Assembly: GCF_036345995.1 (NCBI RefSeq)
Contig: NZ_CP107796.1
Location: 2,728,001 to 2,792,000, forward strand
Reading direction: 5' to 3'
DNA length: 64,000 nt
DNA from: Streptomyces sp. NBC_00557
Lineage (GTDB): Bacteria; Actinomycetota; Actinomycetes; Streptomycetales; Streptomycetaceae
The notes under the pieces were generated by a model, which saw nothing but the letters and a program-made list of their open reading frames with translations, was not told the DNA's origin and did no database searches. Made by a program: the position numbers and the translations under genes. This document shows, one piece after another, positions 37,176 through 45,763 of the stretch. Each line of letters starts with the position of its first letter. The first letter of the stretch is position 1.

Positions 37176-38168
37176 TCATACGCGCCCGCGCGTGCCCTCG
37201 TACGCCATCGCCAGCACCCCGTGCGCCAGCAGCAGCAACCCCGCCGCCACCCATCCGCCGCTCCGCCGCCGGATCCCCCACAGGGTCACCGGCAGCCCCA
37301 GCCCGGCCTGCACCATCCCGAGCCACCGGGCCCGCGGATCCCCGGACCCCGGCACCCACGCCCCGATCCCCGTGCCGCCGCCGTCCCGCTCCCCCGCCAC
37401 CGGTCGGAGCCGTACCGCCGCCTGCCAGGTGCCGCCGTCCCGCTCGCCCGCCGTCTGTTCCGGCTCCGCCCGGACCGCCTCCCGCCGCGCGTCATCGCCG
37501 TCCTTCTGCCCGGCCGCCGGCTCGGACTCCGTCCCTGCCGTCTCCCCCCGGTCGGCCCCCTGTACCCACAGCACCCCGCCCGGCGCCTCCGTCACGGCGT
37601 GCAGCAGTCGGTCGGCGCTCTCTCCGGGGGACAGGCCTGCCGGCAGTTCGACTCCCGCGTGTGCGAGGACCGCGATCAGGCCCCGCAGCCGTGCCGGGCC
37701 GTCCGCGTCGGAGGCCGGCGCCGTCAGCGCGTCCAGGGCCTGCACATCCCGTACCGGATCCAGACCCAGCCGCGCCGCGAAGGTGTGCATCGCCTCGTGC
37801 TCCCCGGCCGGCGTGCCGTTGGCCAGCCAGACGTACTCCACGGGGCGGCGGAAGCCGGAGGCGAGGGTGTAACCGACCCGGTCGGCGTCCCACCACAGCG
37901 CGAGCACGGGCCAGGACGATCCGACGGCGAGCGCGGAGGCCCACCCGGTGAGCACCCGGTCGACGGGCTCGCTCCCGGCGCCGTCCGCACGCCATGGACT
38001 GCCCTCCGGCACCAACAGGCTCCACCGCTCGCCCGCCCGGGTGAGCGCCATCCGCTCGCGCAGCAGCGGCACGAGAAGGCCGACGGAGTCCGGCTGGGCC
38101 CGGCAAAGGAGCAGCGCACCGGTGGCGGAGGCGGCATGCGAGCCGCGGTGGAACGCACGCGTCGACAT
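37176..38168 (-). CDS. Hypothetical protein with two C-terminal membrane helices
   Basis: 330 aa. The first about 200 residues are globular, with LLCRAQPDSVGLLVPLLRER and VGSSWPVLALWWDADRVGY. A disordered acidic/Arg-rich linker (about 205-262) contains two AGERDGG repeats; at the end are two hydrophobic helices (about 283-297 and 303-320, LPVTLWGIRRRSG / GWVAAGLLLLAHGVLAMAY). No domain is recognised. The gene is divergent from the DUF4097/PadR operon. Confidence 0.65.
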   Translation of the reverse strand: MSTRAFHRGSHAASATGALLLCRAQPDSVGLLVPLLRERMALTRAGERWSLLVPEGSPWRADGAGSEPVDRVLTGWASALAVGSSWPVLALWWDADRVGYTLASGFRRPVEYVWLANGTPAGEHEAMHTFAARLGLDPVRDVQALDALTAPASDADGPARLRGLIAVLAHAGVELPAGLSPGESADRLLHAVTEAPGGVLWVQGADRGETAGTESEPAAGQKDGDDARREAVRAEPEQTAGERDGGTWQAAVRLRPVAGERDGGGTGIGAWVPGSGDPRARWLGMVQAGLGLPVTLWGIRRRSGGWVAAGLLLLAHGVLAMAYEGTRGRV

Positions 38169-38238
38169 GCCAACACGCTAGGCATCCCGTCCCGATCACG
38201 CCCGATATGGGCCGGAGGCGCTCACACGAAAGAGTGCC

Positions 38239-38267
38239 TTGACTTCCGGGAGCCACGATATATCGTG
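38239..38267 (+). promoter_or_regulatory. Promoter with overlapping palindromic operator for the DUF4097/PadR operon
   Basis: TTGACT at 38239-38244 and TATCGT at 38261-38266 form a -35/-10 pair with 16-nt spacing. The perfect 14-bp palindrome CACGATATATCGTG (38254-38267) covers the -10 hexamer, a classic repressor position; the PadR protein of the operon is the obvious candidate. A related half-site, GCGATATGGC, follows at 38281. Confidence 0.65.
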
Positions 38268-38323
38268 TTTGACAGAGGACGCGATATGGCGTGTCGCGCA
38301 GCCTGCCCGACCGAGGAGGTCCC

Positions 38324-39334
38324 ATGCCCGAGTGGTCCGTCAGCGAGCCCCAGAAGCTCACCTTCGACACCCGCGTGAGCGACCTGCAGGTCCGCATCGT
38401 CAACGGAACGGTGAACGTGGTGGGCACGGACGAGGGTTCCGCACGCCTGGAGATCTCGGAGATCGAGGGACCACCCCTGGTGGTGACCCAGATGGGCGAC
38501 ACCCTCACGGTGGCCTACGAGGACCTGCCCTGGAAGGGCTTCCTGAAATGGCTCGACCGCAAGGGCTGGCGGCGCAGCGCCATCGTCTCCCTGGCGGTCC
38601 CCGCCGACACCCGCGTGGAGGTGGGCGTGATCGGCGCCGGCGCGGTCGTCTCCGGCATCCGCGGCCCGGCCGTGGTCAAGGGGGTCACCGGCGACACGGC
38701 TCTGGTCGGCGTCTCGGGCCCGGTCCGCGCGGACACCGTGTCCGGGAATCTGGAGGCCCAGGCGGTCACGGGCGACCTGCGGTTCAACTCGGTCTCGGGG
38801 GACCTGACGGTGGTCGAGGGCTCCGGCCGCTCCGTCCGTGCCGACTCCGTCAGCGGCTCCATGATCGTCGACCTTGACCCGGACGGCCCGACGGACGTCA
38901 CCCTGACCAGCGTCTCCGGTGAGATCGCCATCCGCCTGCCGCATCCGGCGGACGCCGAGGTGGAGGCGAACACCGCCAGCGGCACGATCTCCAACGCCTT
39001 CGACGGGCTGCGGGTGCACGGCCAGTGGGGCGCCCACAAGATCACCGGCCGTCTCGGCGCCGGCACCGGCAGACTGAAGGCCACCACGATCTCCGGCTCG
39101 ATCGCCCTGCTGCGCCGGCCGCCGCGCGAGGACGAGCCGGACACCCCGTGGGAGTCCGAGTCCTCCGGTCCCGCAGACCCTTCCGGCCCGTCCGGGTCCT
39201 CGCAGCCCCCCGGCACCGGCCCCGGCGCCGGCGCCCCGTCCGCCTCGGGGGACAATTCCGTCTCCGACCAGGGCGCCGGCGGGACCGACACCGACGCCCC
39301 GGCCGACGGCACGACCGACAAGAAGGTGCTCTGA
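38324..39334 (+). CDS. DUF4097-family beta-strand repeat protein
   Basis: 336 aa. RBS GAGGAGG lies 5 nt upstream of the ATG. The middle (about 95-265) consists of right-handed beta-helix-like strands with repeating V-x-G-D/S motifs: AVVKGVTGDTALVGVSGPV, ADTVSGNLEAQAVTGDL, FNSVSGDLTVVEGSG, DSVSGSMIVDL, TSVSGEIAIRL. The C-terminal 65 residues are a Ser/Pro/Gly/Asp-rich disordered tail. No signal peptide or membrane helix is seen, so it is likely cytoplasmic. It lies 1 bp before the PadR gene, with which it forms an operon. The function of the family is unknown. Confidence 0.85.
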   Translation: MPEWSVSEPQKLTFDTRVSDLQVRIVNGTVNVVGTDEGSARLEISEIEGPPLVVTQMGDTLTVAYEDLPWKGFLKWLDRKGWRRSAIVSLAVPADTRVEVGVIGAGAVVSGIRGPAVVKGVTGDTALVGVSGPVRADTVSGNLEAQAVTGDLRFNSVSGDLTVVEGSGRSVRADSVSGSMIVDLDPDGPTDVTLTSVSGEIAIRLPHPADAEVEANTASGTISNAFDGLRVHGQWGAHKITGRLGAGTGRLKATTISGSIALLRRPPREDEPDTPWESESSGPADPSGPSGSSQPPGTGPGAGAPSASGDNSVSDQGAGGTDTDAPADGTTDKKVL

Positions 39335-39335
39335 C

Positions 39336-40397
39336 ATGCCCCCCGTCTTCGCCCACGGGCGCCTGCGCCTGTACCTGCTCAAGCTGCTCGACGAGGCCCC
39401 CCGCCACGGCTACGAGGTCATCAGACTCCTCGAGGAGCGCTTCCAGGGGCTGTACGCCCCGTCGGCGGGCACGGTGTATCCCCGGCTGGCCAAGCTGGAG
39501 GCCGAGGGCCTGGTCAGGCACACCACCGAGGGCGGCCGCAAGGTGTACGCCATCACGGACGCGGGCCGCGCCGAACTGGCCGACCGCAGCGGCGAGCTGG
39601 CCGATCTGGAGCTGGAGATCCGCGAGTCGGTCGCCGAACTGGCCGCCGAGATACAGGCCGACGTGCGCGGCGCGGCCGGTGATCTGCGCCGTGAGATGCG
39701 CGCCGCGGCCTCCGAGGCCCGCCGGACCAGGAGCGGCGCACCGGGTCCCTTCGGGGAGTACGGCGACCTCACCGACAAGGAGGCCTGGAAGGCCGCCAAG
39801 GAGGAGATGCGCCGGGTCAGGCAGGAGTGGAAGGAGCAGGCGCGCCGCGCCAAGGACGAGAGCCGCCGGGCCCGCGAGGAGGCCCAGCGGGCCCGCCGTC
39901 AGGCCCAGGAAGCGCAGGCGCGGGCGCGGGCCCAGGCGCAGGAGGAGATGCAGCGCATCGCCCGCCAGGTCCAGGACCGCGTCCAGAACCACTTCGCCCA
40001 GGGTGACTGGCCCACGGGCCTGCGCGAGGGCCTGTCCGAACTGGCCAAGGAGCTGGGCGACTTCGGCAAGTACTGGGGCTCCTCCCGTACCTCGGGCGAA
40101 CCGGCCCCGAAGCACACCGGCCCCGCGCCGGACCACGACGTCACATCGGCCCCGTACTTCCCGGCCGGGGACTTCCCCGCCGAGTACGAACCCTCCTGGG
40201 CCCACGAGGAGTTCACCGGCGACCCGGCCCGCGACCTGGACCGCCTGCTGGACCGCTTCCGCGACGACATCCGCGACGCGGCCCGCGACCACGGGGTCAC
40301 CTCGGACCAACTCCGCGACACCCGGCGCCACCTGTCCACGGCAGCGGCCCACATCGCCGCAGTCCTACGCGGACCGAAGCCCGACCGGCAGCCCTGA
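39336..40397 (+). CDS. PadR-family regulator with extended coiled-coil C-terminus
   Basis: 353 aa. The N-terminal PadR winged helix (about 8-80) has LYLLKLLDEAPRHGYEVIRLLEERF, LYAPSAGTVYPRLAKLEAEGLV and GGRKVYAITDAG. From about 80 to 215 a long charged helix follows (Arg/Glu/Ala/Gln rich, REEAQRARRQAQEAQARARA), much longer than in ordinary PadR proteins (about 110-190 aa). A C-terminal helical domain holds DLDRLLDRFRDDIRDAARD. It probably controls its own operon through the palindrome at 38254. Confidence 0.9.
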   Translation: MPPVFAHGRLRLYLLKLLDEAPRHGYEVIRLLEERFQGLYAPSAGTVYPRLAKLEAEGLVRHTTEGGRKVYAITDAGRAELADRSGELADLELEIRESVAELAAEIQADVRGAAGDLRREMRAAASEARRTRSGAPGPFGEYGDLTDKEAWKAAKEEMRRVRQEWKEQARRAKDESRRAREEAQRARRQAQEAQARARAQAQEEMQRIARQVQDRVQNHFAQGDWPTGLREGLSELAKELGDFGKYWGSSRTSGEPAPKHTGPAPDHDVTSAPYFPAGDFPAEYEPSWAHEEFTGDPARDLDRLLDRFRDDIRDAARDHGVTSDQLRDTRRHLSTAAAHIAAVLRGPKPDRQP

Positions 40398-40463
40398 CCG
40401 CCCCGCCCGGGAGCCGGGGCGCCCTGAACGTCCCGGCCGCCGCCGGCAGCCATGCCGCTGTCT

Positions 40464-40955
40464 CACGCCGTGGAGCCCAGGCCGGCCGGCGCCTCAGCCC
40501 ACCAAGGCATCGCCAGTCACGCCGTGGCGCAGGCAAGTCGGCGTCCCAACCGGCCAGGGCACCAACAGGCACGCCGTGGGCCTGGCCAGCCGGCGCCTCT
40601 GCCAGCCAAGGCATCGGCGCCGCCAGGCACGCCCTGGGCCCAGGCCGGCCCAGCCGATCAAGGCATCGGCGCCACCAGACACACCGTTGCGCCTGACTGC
40701 CCGGCCCCAGCCGACCAGGACGCCGGCGCCGCAGTCTCACGCCGTGGGGCCCAGGCCAGTCGGCGCCCCAGCCGACCAAGGCATCGGCGCCACCAGGCCG
40801 CCGCTGGCCCTGGCCGCCCGGCACCCCAGCCGGCCAGGACGCCGACGCAGCAGTCTCACGCCGAGGGCCCAAGCCGGCCGGTGCCCCAAGCCAGCCAAGG
40901 CATCGGCGCCGCCAGGCACGCCGTGGGCCCAGGCCAGTCGGCGTGTCAGCCGGTC
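40464..40955. repeat. Minisatellite of about nine 52-61-bp degenerate repeats
   Basis: Units begin near 40464, 40518, 40570, 40628, 40680, 40738, 40796, 40857 and 40917. The common core is CACGCCGTGGG followed by CCCAGGCC and GGCGCCCCAGCCGACCAAGG, then CATCGGCGCCACCAGG. Copies differ at about 10-30 percent of positions, with no spacers, so this is not a CRISPR. The array fills the gap between the convergent PadR and Clp-N genes (548 bp); its last unit runs into the stop of the Clp-N gene. Confidence 0.88.
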
Positions 40956-41512
40956 TGGGTCTCCTGCCTGCCGTACAGGACGCGGTTGAGCGCGGCGTAC
41001 GTCACGCCGTGGTCCGCCAGCACCTCGCTCGTCGGCCCGGGCAGGACGGTCAGGGCCAGCAGGAGGTGCTCGTCGCCGATGTGCCGGTCGCGCCGGCCGA
41101 CGGCGACGCGCAACGCCTTCTCCAGGGCGGCCTTGGCGTCCCGGCCGAAGCCCGGCCGGCGGGCCTGCCGCCGGTGCCGGTGCTCCGGGTCACCGGACAG
41201 CGCGCCGACACCGTGCGCCTCCTCGACCCGGGCGACGATCTCGGACACGTCGATCCCCAGCCCCGCCAGCGCGTCCGTGTCGGCCCGGGACAGCCCGCCG
41301 CGCCGCCGTGCCTCCTCCAGCGCCTGCCGTACGGTCGCCCGGCGGCCGGAGAGCCCGAGCGCGCCCAGGGCGAAGGAGGCGCGGCCGCCCTCGCGGTCGA
41401 ACAGGGCGAGCAGCAGGTGCTCCGCGCCGACGGTCCGCTCGCCCGTCTTCTCGCAGTGGGGGAACGCGCCTTTCACGACCTCGCGGGCGTCCTTGGTGAA
41501 GCGTTCGAACAT
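40946..41512 (-). CDS. Stand-alone Clp N-terminal (R-domain) protein
   Basis: 188 aa from the ATG at 41512, which overlaps the HTH gene stop (TGATG) and has GGAGG just upstream. Two Clp_N repeats are seen: FERFTKDAREVVKGAF ... GAEHLLLALFDREGG and FGRDAKAALEKALRVA ... GDEHLLLALTVLPG. There is no AAA+ module, no Walker motif and no ClpP loop, so it is a solitary substrate/adaptor-binding domain. Such proteins may act as adaptors or decoys for ClpC. Its operon with a small HTH protein suggests a stress-response role. The gene's 3' end lies in the minisatellite. Confidence 0.85.
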   Translation of the reverse strand: MFERFTKDAREVVKGAFPHCEKTGERTVGAEHLLLALFDREGGRASFALGALGLSGRRATVRQALEEARRRGGLSRADTDALAGLGIDVSEIVARVEEAHGVGALSGDPEHRHRRQARRPGFGRDAKAALEKALRVAVGRRDRHIGDEHLLLALTVLPGPTSEVLADHGVTYAALNRVLYGRQETQTG

Positions 41513-41721
41513 CACTGCCTCCCGTGTTTCTTGTGCACGGCCTGCCTGCTGACGCCGAGCTCCGCGGCGATCTCCTGCCACGACCAGCCCTGATTGCGCG
41601 CACTGCGCACCTGCACCGCCTCCAGCTGCTCCAGCAGCCTGCGCAGCGCGGCCACGGCGCGCAGCCCCACCCGCGGATCACGGTCGCCGGCGCGCTCGGC
41701 GAGATCGGTTGCCTCGGTCAT
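41512..41721 (-). CDS. Small helix-turn-helix regulator
   Basis: 69 aa. The C-terminal HTH is WSWQEIAAELGVSRQAVHKKH (about residues 46-66), preceded by a helix RAVAALRRLLEQLEAVQVRSAR that likely dimerises. It is transcribed before the Clp-N gene with overlapping stop/start. Two strong inverted repeats (41723-41742 and 41750-41767) cover its promoter and are its probable operators. The start ATG directly follows the operator, so the mRNA is probably leaderless. Confidence 0.82.
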   Translation of the reverse strand: MTEATDLAERAGDRDPRVGLRAVAALRRLLEQLEAVQVRSARNQGWSWQEIAAELGVSRQAVHKKHGRQ

Positions 41722-41767
41722 GGTGTCAACTTACGTTGACACGTGGCGAGTGTCAACCAGGGTTGAC
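41722..41767 (-). promoter_or_regulatory. Double operator and leaderless promoter of the HTH/Clp-N operon
   Basis: On the - strand: TTGACA (41756-41751), 17-nt spacer, TAAGTT (41733-41728), then 6 nt to the ATG at 41721. The TSS would fall at or next to the A of ATG. Operator 1 is GTGTCAACttacGTTGACAC (41723-41742), an exact 8+8 palindrome over the -10; operator 2 is GTGTCAACcaggGTTGAC (41750-41767) over the -35. Their centres are 27 bp apart. Confidence 0.8.
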
Positions 41768-41782
41768 GAGCGGGGCGCGGAA

Positions 41783-41812
41783 AAGGCGGGCCGGAGCACC
41801 CCGGCCCGCCTT
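41783..41812. terminator. Hairpin terminator of the oxidoreductase gene
   Basis: AAGGCGGGCCGG (41783-41794) pairs perfectly with CCGGCCCGCCTT (41801-41812), 6-nt loop. Read on the - strand it is followed by TTCC, so it fits termination of the gene ending at 41829. Confidence 0.78.
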
Positions 41813-41828
41813 GAACCTCCGACAGCAG

Positions 41829-42794
41829 TCAGGAGTGGGTGAGCACGATCTTCCCGAACTGCTCGCCGGACGCGAGGCGTTCGAAGCCCTCGCGGGCCCG
41901 GTCCAGCGGCAGTTCCTCGTCGATGACGGGCCGGACGCCGGTCGCCGCGCAGAAGGAGAGCAGGTCCTCCAGCTCGTCCTTGGTGCCCATGGTGGAGCCG
42001 ACGACCTTCAGCTCGAGGAAGAAGATCCGGGTCAGCTCGGCGTGCGAGGGCCGGTCGCCGCTGGTGGCGCCGGAGATGACGATCGTGCCGCCGGGCCGCA
42101 GCGACTTCACCGAGTGGGACCAGGTGGCGGCGCCGACGGTCTCGATGACGGCGTCCACCCGCTGCGGCAGCCGCGCCCCCGGCTCCACCGCCTCCACCGC
42201 ACCCAGCTCCAGGGCCCGCTTCCGCTTGGCCTCGTCGCGGCTGGTGGCGAAGACCCGCAGGCCCGCCGCCTTGCCGAGCACGATGGCGGCCGTGGCGACA
42301 CCGCCGCCCGCGCCCTGCACGAGCACCGAGTCGCCGGGCCGTACCCCGGCGTTGGTGAACAGCATCCGATAAGCCGTCAGCCAGGCCGTCGGCAGACAGG
42401 CGGCCTCGGCGAAGGACAGCTCCTTGGGCTTGGGCAGCACGTTCCAGGTCGGGACGGCCACCTGCTCGGCGAAGGTGCCCTGGTAGCGCTCGGTGAGGAT
42501 GGAGCGCGGCTCGTTCGGGCCGACGCCGTGGCCGGTCTGGCCGATGACGGAGTGCAGGACGACCTCGTTGCCGTCCTCGTCGATTCCGGCGGCGTCACAG
42601 CCGAGGATCATCGGCAGCCGGTCCTCCGACAGGCCGACGCCCTTGAGGGACCAGAGGTCGTGGTGGTTGAGGGAGGCGGCGCGCACATCGATCGTGCTCC
42701 AGCCGGGCCGTGCCTCGGGGGCCGGACGCTCCCCCAACTCCAGGCCGGTGAGCGGCTGGTCGCGGTCGATTCGGGCGGCGTAGACAGCGAACAT
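41829..42794 (-). CDS. Zinc-type alcohol dehydrogenase / quinone oxidoreductase family (MDR)
   Basis: 321 aa from the ATG at 42794. MDR fold: GroES-like N-terminal domain with NHHDLWSLKGVG and ILGCDAAG, then NAD(P)-binding motif GAGGGVATAAIVLGKAAG (about 160-177). The catalytic zinc set is incomplete: the GHE block is replaced (GCDAAGI), so a zinc-independent quinone/enoyl reductase-like role is more likely than alcohol oxidation. C-terminal EGFERLASGEQFGKIVL is typical. It is monocistronic with its own terminator. Confidence 0.85.
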   Translation of the reverse strand: MFAVYAARIDRDQPLTGLELGERPAPEARPGWSTIDVRAASLNHHDLWSLKGVGLSEDRLPMILGCDAAGIDEDGNEVVLHSVIGQTGHGVGPNEPRSILTERYQGTFAEQVAVPTWNVLPKPKELSFAEAACLPTAWLTAYRMLFTNAGVRPGDSVLVQGAGGGVATAAIVLGKAAGLRVFATSRDEAKRKRALELGAVEAVEPGARLPQRVDAVIETVGAATWSHSVKSLRPGGTIVISGATSGDRPSHAELTRIFFLELKVVGSTMGTKDELEDLLSFCAATGVRPVIDEELPLDRAREGFERLASGEQFGKIVLTHS

Positions 42795-42949
42795 GCAGCC
42801 GACGATAGGTGCGCTGATCAGCGAGCGGAACCGCGGGGGCCTGTGACACTTACCCTCTTGCGCAGGGCCACCCATCCAGCGCAGGCCGCCCCCGACGCCG
42901 CCGAAGGGCACCTTGGCAACGCCGGGTTCGGGCGGGCGGACGGGAAAGC

Positions 42950-42979
42950 AATGGCCCCGCCCAGACGGACGGGGCCATT
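42950..42979. terminator. Hairpin downstream of malic enzyme
   Basis: AATGGCCCCG (42950-42959) pairs with CGGGGCCATT (42970-42979), 10-nt loop; it lies 10 bp after the malic enzyme stop (- strand). Confidence 0.7.
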
Positions 42980-42989
42980 GAGCGCAACG

Positions 42990-44213
42990 TCAGCGACGGG
43001 CAACGCCCTCGGCCCGCGCCGCAGCCGCAACCGCCGCCGTGACCGCCGGAGCAACCCGCTCGTCGAACGGCGAGGGAATCACATAGTCGGCGGCGAGGTC
43101 GTCACCGACCACCGCGGCCAGCGCCTCAGCCGCAGCGATCTTCATCCCCTCGGTGATCCGGGTGGCCCGCACCTGCAGCGCGCCCGCGAAGATGCCCGGG
43201 AACGCCAGCACGTTGTTGATCTGGTTGGGGAAGTCGGACCGCCCGGTGGCGACGACCGCCGCGTACTTGTGGGCGACGTCCGGGTGCACCTCGGGGTTCG
43301 GGTTGGCCATCGCGAACACGAAGGCGCCCTCGGCCATGGAGGCGACGGCCTTCTCCGCGACCGTGCCGCCGGAGACGCCGATGAAGACGTCGGCGCCCGC
43401 GAGGGCGTCCTCCAGCGAGCCGGTGACGCCGGCCTTGTTGGTGAACCCGGCGAGCTCGCGCTTGACCGGGGTGAGGTCCTCCCGGTCGGCGGACACGACG
43501 CCCTTGCGGTCCGCCACCGCCACGTCGCCGATGCCGGCCTCGACCAGCATCCTGGCGATGGCGACACCGGCCGCGCCGGCGCCCGAGATGACGGCCCGCA
43601 GCTGACCGATCTCCCGGCCGCTGAGCCGTGCCGCGTTCCGCAGCGCGGCGAGCGTCACGACGGCCGTACCGTGCTGGTCGTCGTGGAAGACCGGGATGTC
43701 CAGACGCTCCTGCAGCCGGCGCTCGATCTCGAAGCACCGGGGCGCCGAGATGTCCTCCAGGTTCACTCCGCCGAAGGACGGGGCGAGCCGGACGACGGTC
43801 TCGACGATGTCGTCCACCTCGGTGCAGTCGAGCGCGATCGGGACCGCGTCGACGCCGCCGAACTGCTTGAACAGGATGGCCTTGCCCTCCATCACCGGGA
43901 GGGAGGCCTCGGGACCGATGTCCCCGAGTCCGAGCACGGCCGTGCCGTCGGTGACGACGGCGACCACGGAGGACTTCCATGTGTAGTCGTTGACAAGCTC
44001 CGGCTGCTCCGCGATCGCGGTGCACACGCGCGCGACGCCGGGCGTGTACGCGAGGGAAAGGTCGTCCTTGTCGCGGACCGGCACAGTGGCCTGCACGGCC
44101 ATCTTGCCGCCGCGGTGCAGCGCGAACGCCGGATCGAAGGAATCGAGGGGCTCGGCCCCGCCGTCCTGGTCCGTTTTGCTGTCGCTGCGAGGATTGACGA
44201 TCTCCGCTGCCAC
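42990..44213 (-). CDS. Malic enzyme (malate oxidoreductase, decarboxylating)
   Basis: 407 aa from the GTG at 44213 with AAGGGG 9 nt upstream. Malic-enzyme signatures: [13 protein letters not shown] (Tyr of the catalytic pair), [34 protein letters not shown] (metal-binding acidic pair) and nucleotide motif [13 protein letters not shown]. It converts malate to pyruvate with NAD(P)H formation. The short form lacks the phosphotransacetylase-like tail of the 750-aa enzymes. From memory, Streptomyces has both an NAD- and an NADP-linked enzyme; which this is cannot be decided by eye. Confidence 0.94.
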   Translation of the reverse strand: MAAEIVNPRSDSKTDQDGGAEPLDSFDPAFALHRGGKMAVQATVPVRDKDDLSLAYTPGVARVCTAIAEQPELVNDYTWKSSVVAVVTDGTAVLGLGDIGPEASLPVMEGKAILFKQFGGVDAVPIALDCTEVDDIVETVVRLAPSFGGVNLEDISAPRCFEIERRLQERLDIPVFHDDQHGTAVVTLAALRNAARLSGREIGQLRAVISGAGAAGVAIARMLVEAGIGDVAVADRKGVVSADREDLTPVKRELAGFTNKAGVTGSLEDALAGADVFIGVSGGTVAEKAVASMAEGAFVFAMANPNPEVHPDVAHKYAAVVATGRSDFPNQINNVLAFPGIFAGALQVRATRITEGMKIAAAEALAAVVGDDLAADYVIPSPFDERVAPAVTAAVAAAARAEGVARR

Positions 44214-44771
44214 TTCGTTGTACCCCTTAGGTATGCATGGTTTGAGGGTCGACCACTCCTGGTGAGGGGTGGGCGGGCACCGCGTACCGCCCGAATTTGC
44301 TGATACGTACGGGCCGTACGCGACGGGCGCGCCGCACACGCGCCCTGAGCCCCGGATGAGGGGTGTAAAGAACCTTCTTACCGGACGGACGGCGCTCACG
44401 ACGAGTCCATTAGGTGCAAGGTCACATCTCCGAACCAGAAAGCCACACGGAGATGACGCGCGGCTGACGGCCGCGACAAGCACACGTGAGACACCGGTAT
44501 GCGGACGCATGCGCTGACCGCATCGTGAGATGCACCGAAGATTTTCCGGCCGGAGGACTGGGGTTCCGCAGATGGTTCGGTGGTGAACGACCAAGGATGT
44601 ACCGAACTGGGGCGGTTCGGGGGTGACCCGTTATCCGATTTTGACATGGGGACACACCTGGATGGCGTAGTCCGAATGGCAAGATGCCGTAAACCCGCGA
44701 GGTCGCGACACCCGAAGGTGTGTGTTCTCGCCGACCCATCGCACGTCTTCCCAGCCGCCGGAGGAACCACG
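44214..44771. other. 558-bp intergenic region between malic enzyme and ABC importer genes
   Basis: Divergent promoter region. The palindrome AAGAA-cc-TTCTT (44368-44379) lies about 155-165 bp upstream of the malic enzyme start and may be an operator. A consensus -35, TTGACA, is at 44641-44646 on the + strand, but no good -10 is found at 16-18 nt. Frames within the region lack coding bias. Confidence 0.45.
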
Positions 44772-45731
44772 ATGACCGCAAGCTCCACCCGTCGTACGAC
44801 CGCTGCACGCTCCCGTCTGGCAGCGGCCGGTGCGATCGCGGTCGCCAGCGCCCTGCTGCTCACCGGCTGCGGTGACCAGACCAAGGACAGCAGCAAGGGC
44901 TCCGGCAGCGCGTCGACGGCCTCCGCGCCGCTGGCCGGCAAGCTCCCCAAGGAGATCCGGGACAAGGGCAGGATCGAGGTCGGCTCGGACATCGCGTACG
45001 CGCCCGTGGAGTTCAAGGACTCCTCCGGCAAGGCCGTCGGCCTGGACCCGGACCTGGCCGCGGCCATGGGCAAGCAGCTCGGCGTGAAGCTGGAGTTCCA
45101 GAACGGCACGTTCGACGCGCTGCTCACCGGTCTGCGCTCCGGCCGCTACGACATCGCGATGTCGGCGATGACGGACAACAAGAACCGCCAGGAGGGCGTC
45201 GACCCGGACACGGGCAAGAAGGTCGGCGAGGGCGTCGACTTCGTCGACTACCTGACCGCCGGCGTCTCCATCTACACCCGCAAGGGCGAAACCCAGGGCA
45301 TCGCGGGCTGGTCGGACCTGTGCGGCAAGAAGATCGCCGTCGAGCGCGGCACCGTCTCGGAGGACCTGGCCAAGCAGGAGGCCAAGAAGTGTCCGAGCGG
45401 CAAGAAGCTCACCATCGAGCCCTTCGACGACGACCAGCAGTCCCAGACCCGGCTGCGCTCGGGCGGTGTGGACGCGGCCTCCTCCGACTTCCCGGTCGCC
45501 GCGTACGCGGTGAAGACCTCCGGTGGCGGCAAGGACTTCCAGATCGTCGGCCAGCAGGTCGAGGCGGCCCCGTACGGCATCGCCGTGGCGAAGAAGGACA
45601 CCCAGCTGCGCGACGCGCTGCAGGCCGCGATGAACGCGATCATCAAGAACGGCGAGTACGCGAAGATCCTCAAGAAGTGGGGCGCCCAGGACGGCGCCGT
45701 CAAGGAGTCCGTGATCAACGGCGGCAAGTGA
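44772..45731 (+). CDS. Amino-acid ABC transporter substrate-binding lipoprotein
   Basis: 319 aa. Lipoprotein signal with lipobox LLTGC (Cys near 35), then a Ser/Gly/Ala linker and a type-2 periplasmic-binding fold: GRIEVGSDIAYAPVEFKD, LDPDLAAAMGKQLGVKLEF, FDALLTGLRSGRYDIAMSAM. This is the polar amino acid (glutamate/glutamine/His-type) family. It heads an operon with one permease and one ATPase gene. The exact amino acid is not evident. Confidence 0.92.
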   Translation: MTASSTRRTTAARSRLAAAGAIAVASALLLTGCGDQTKDSSKGSGSASTASAPLAGKLPKEIRDKGRIEVGSDIAYAPVEFKDSSGKAVGLDPDLAAAMGKQLGVKLEFQNGTFDALLTGLRSGRYDIAMSAMTDNKNRQEGVDPDTGKKVGEGVDFVDYLTAGVSIYTRKGETQGIAGWSDLCGKKIAVERGTVSEDLAKQEAKKCPSGKKLTIEPFDDDQQSQTRLRSGGVDAASSDFPVAAYAVKTSGGGKDFQIVGQQVEAAPYGIAVAKKDTQLRDALQAAMNAIIKNGEYAKILKKWGAQDGAVKESVINGGK

Positions 45732-45763
45732 CCCGCACCGGCGGCCACTGAGAGGCACCACCC

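Noticed and set aside
40464..40955. Possible CRISPR array
   Set aside because: Units are degenerate over their full length with no unique spacers and 52-61-bp period; no cas genes nearby.
41829..42794. Zinc-dependent alcohol dehydrogenase function
   Set aside because: The GHE catalytic zinc motif is not kept; annotated more loosely as an MDR-family oxidoreductase.
44641..44673. TTGACA ... TAGTCC as the ABC operon promoter
   Set aside because: Spacing of 21 nt between the hexamers is too long for a standard promoter; only the -35 is convincing.
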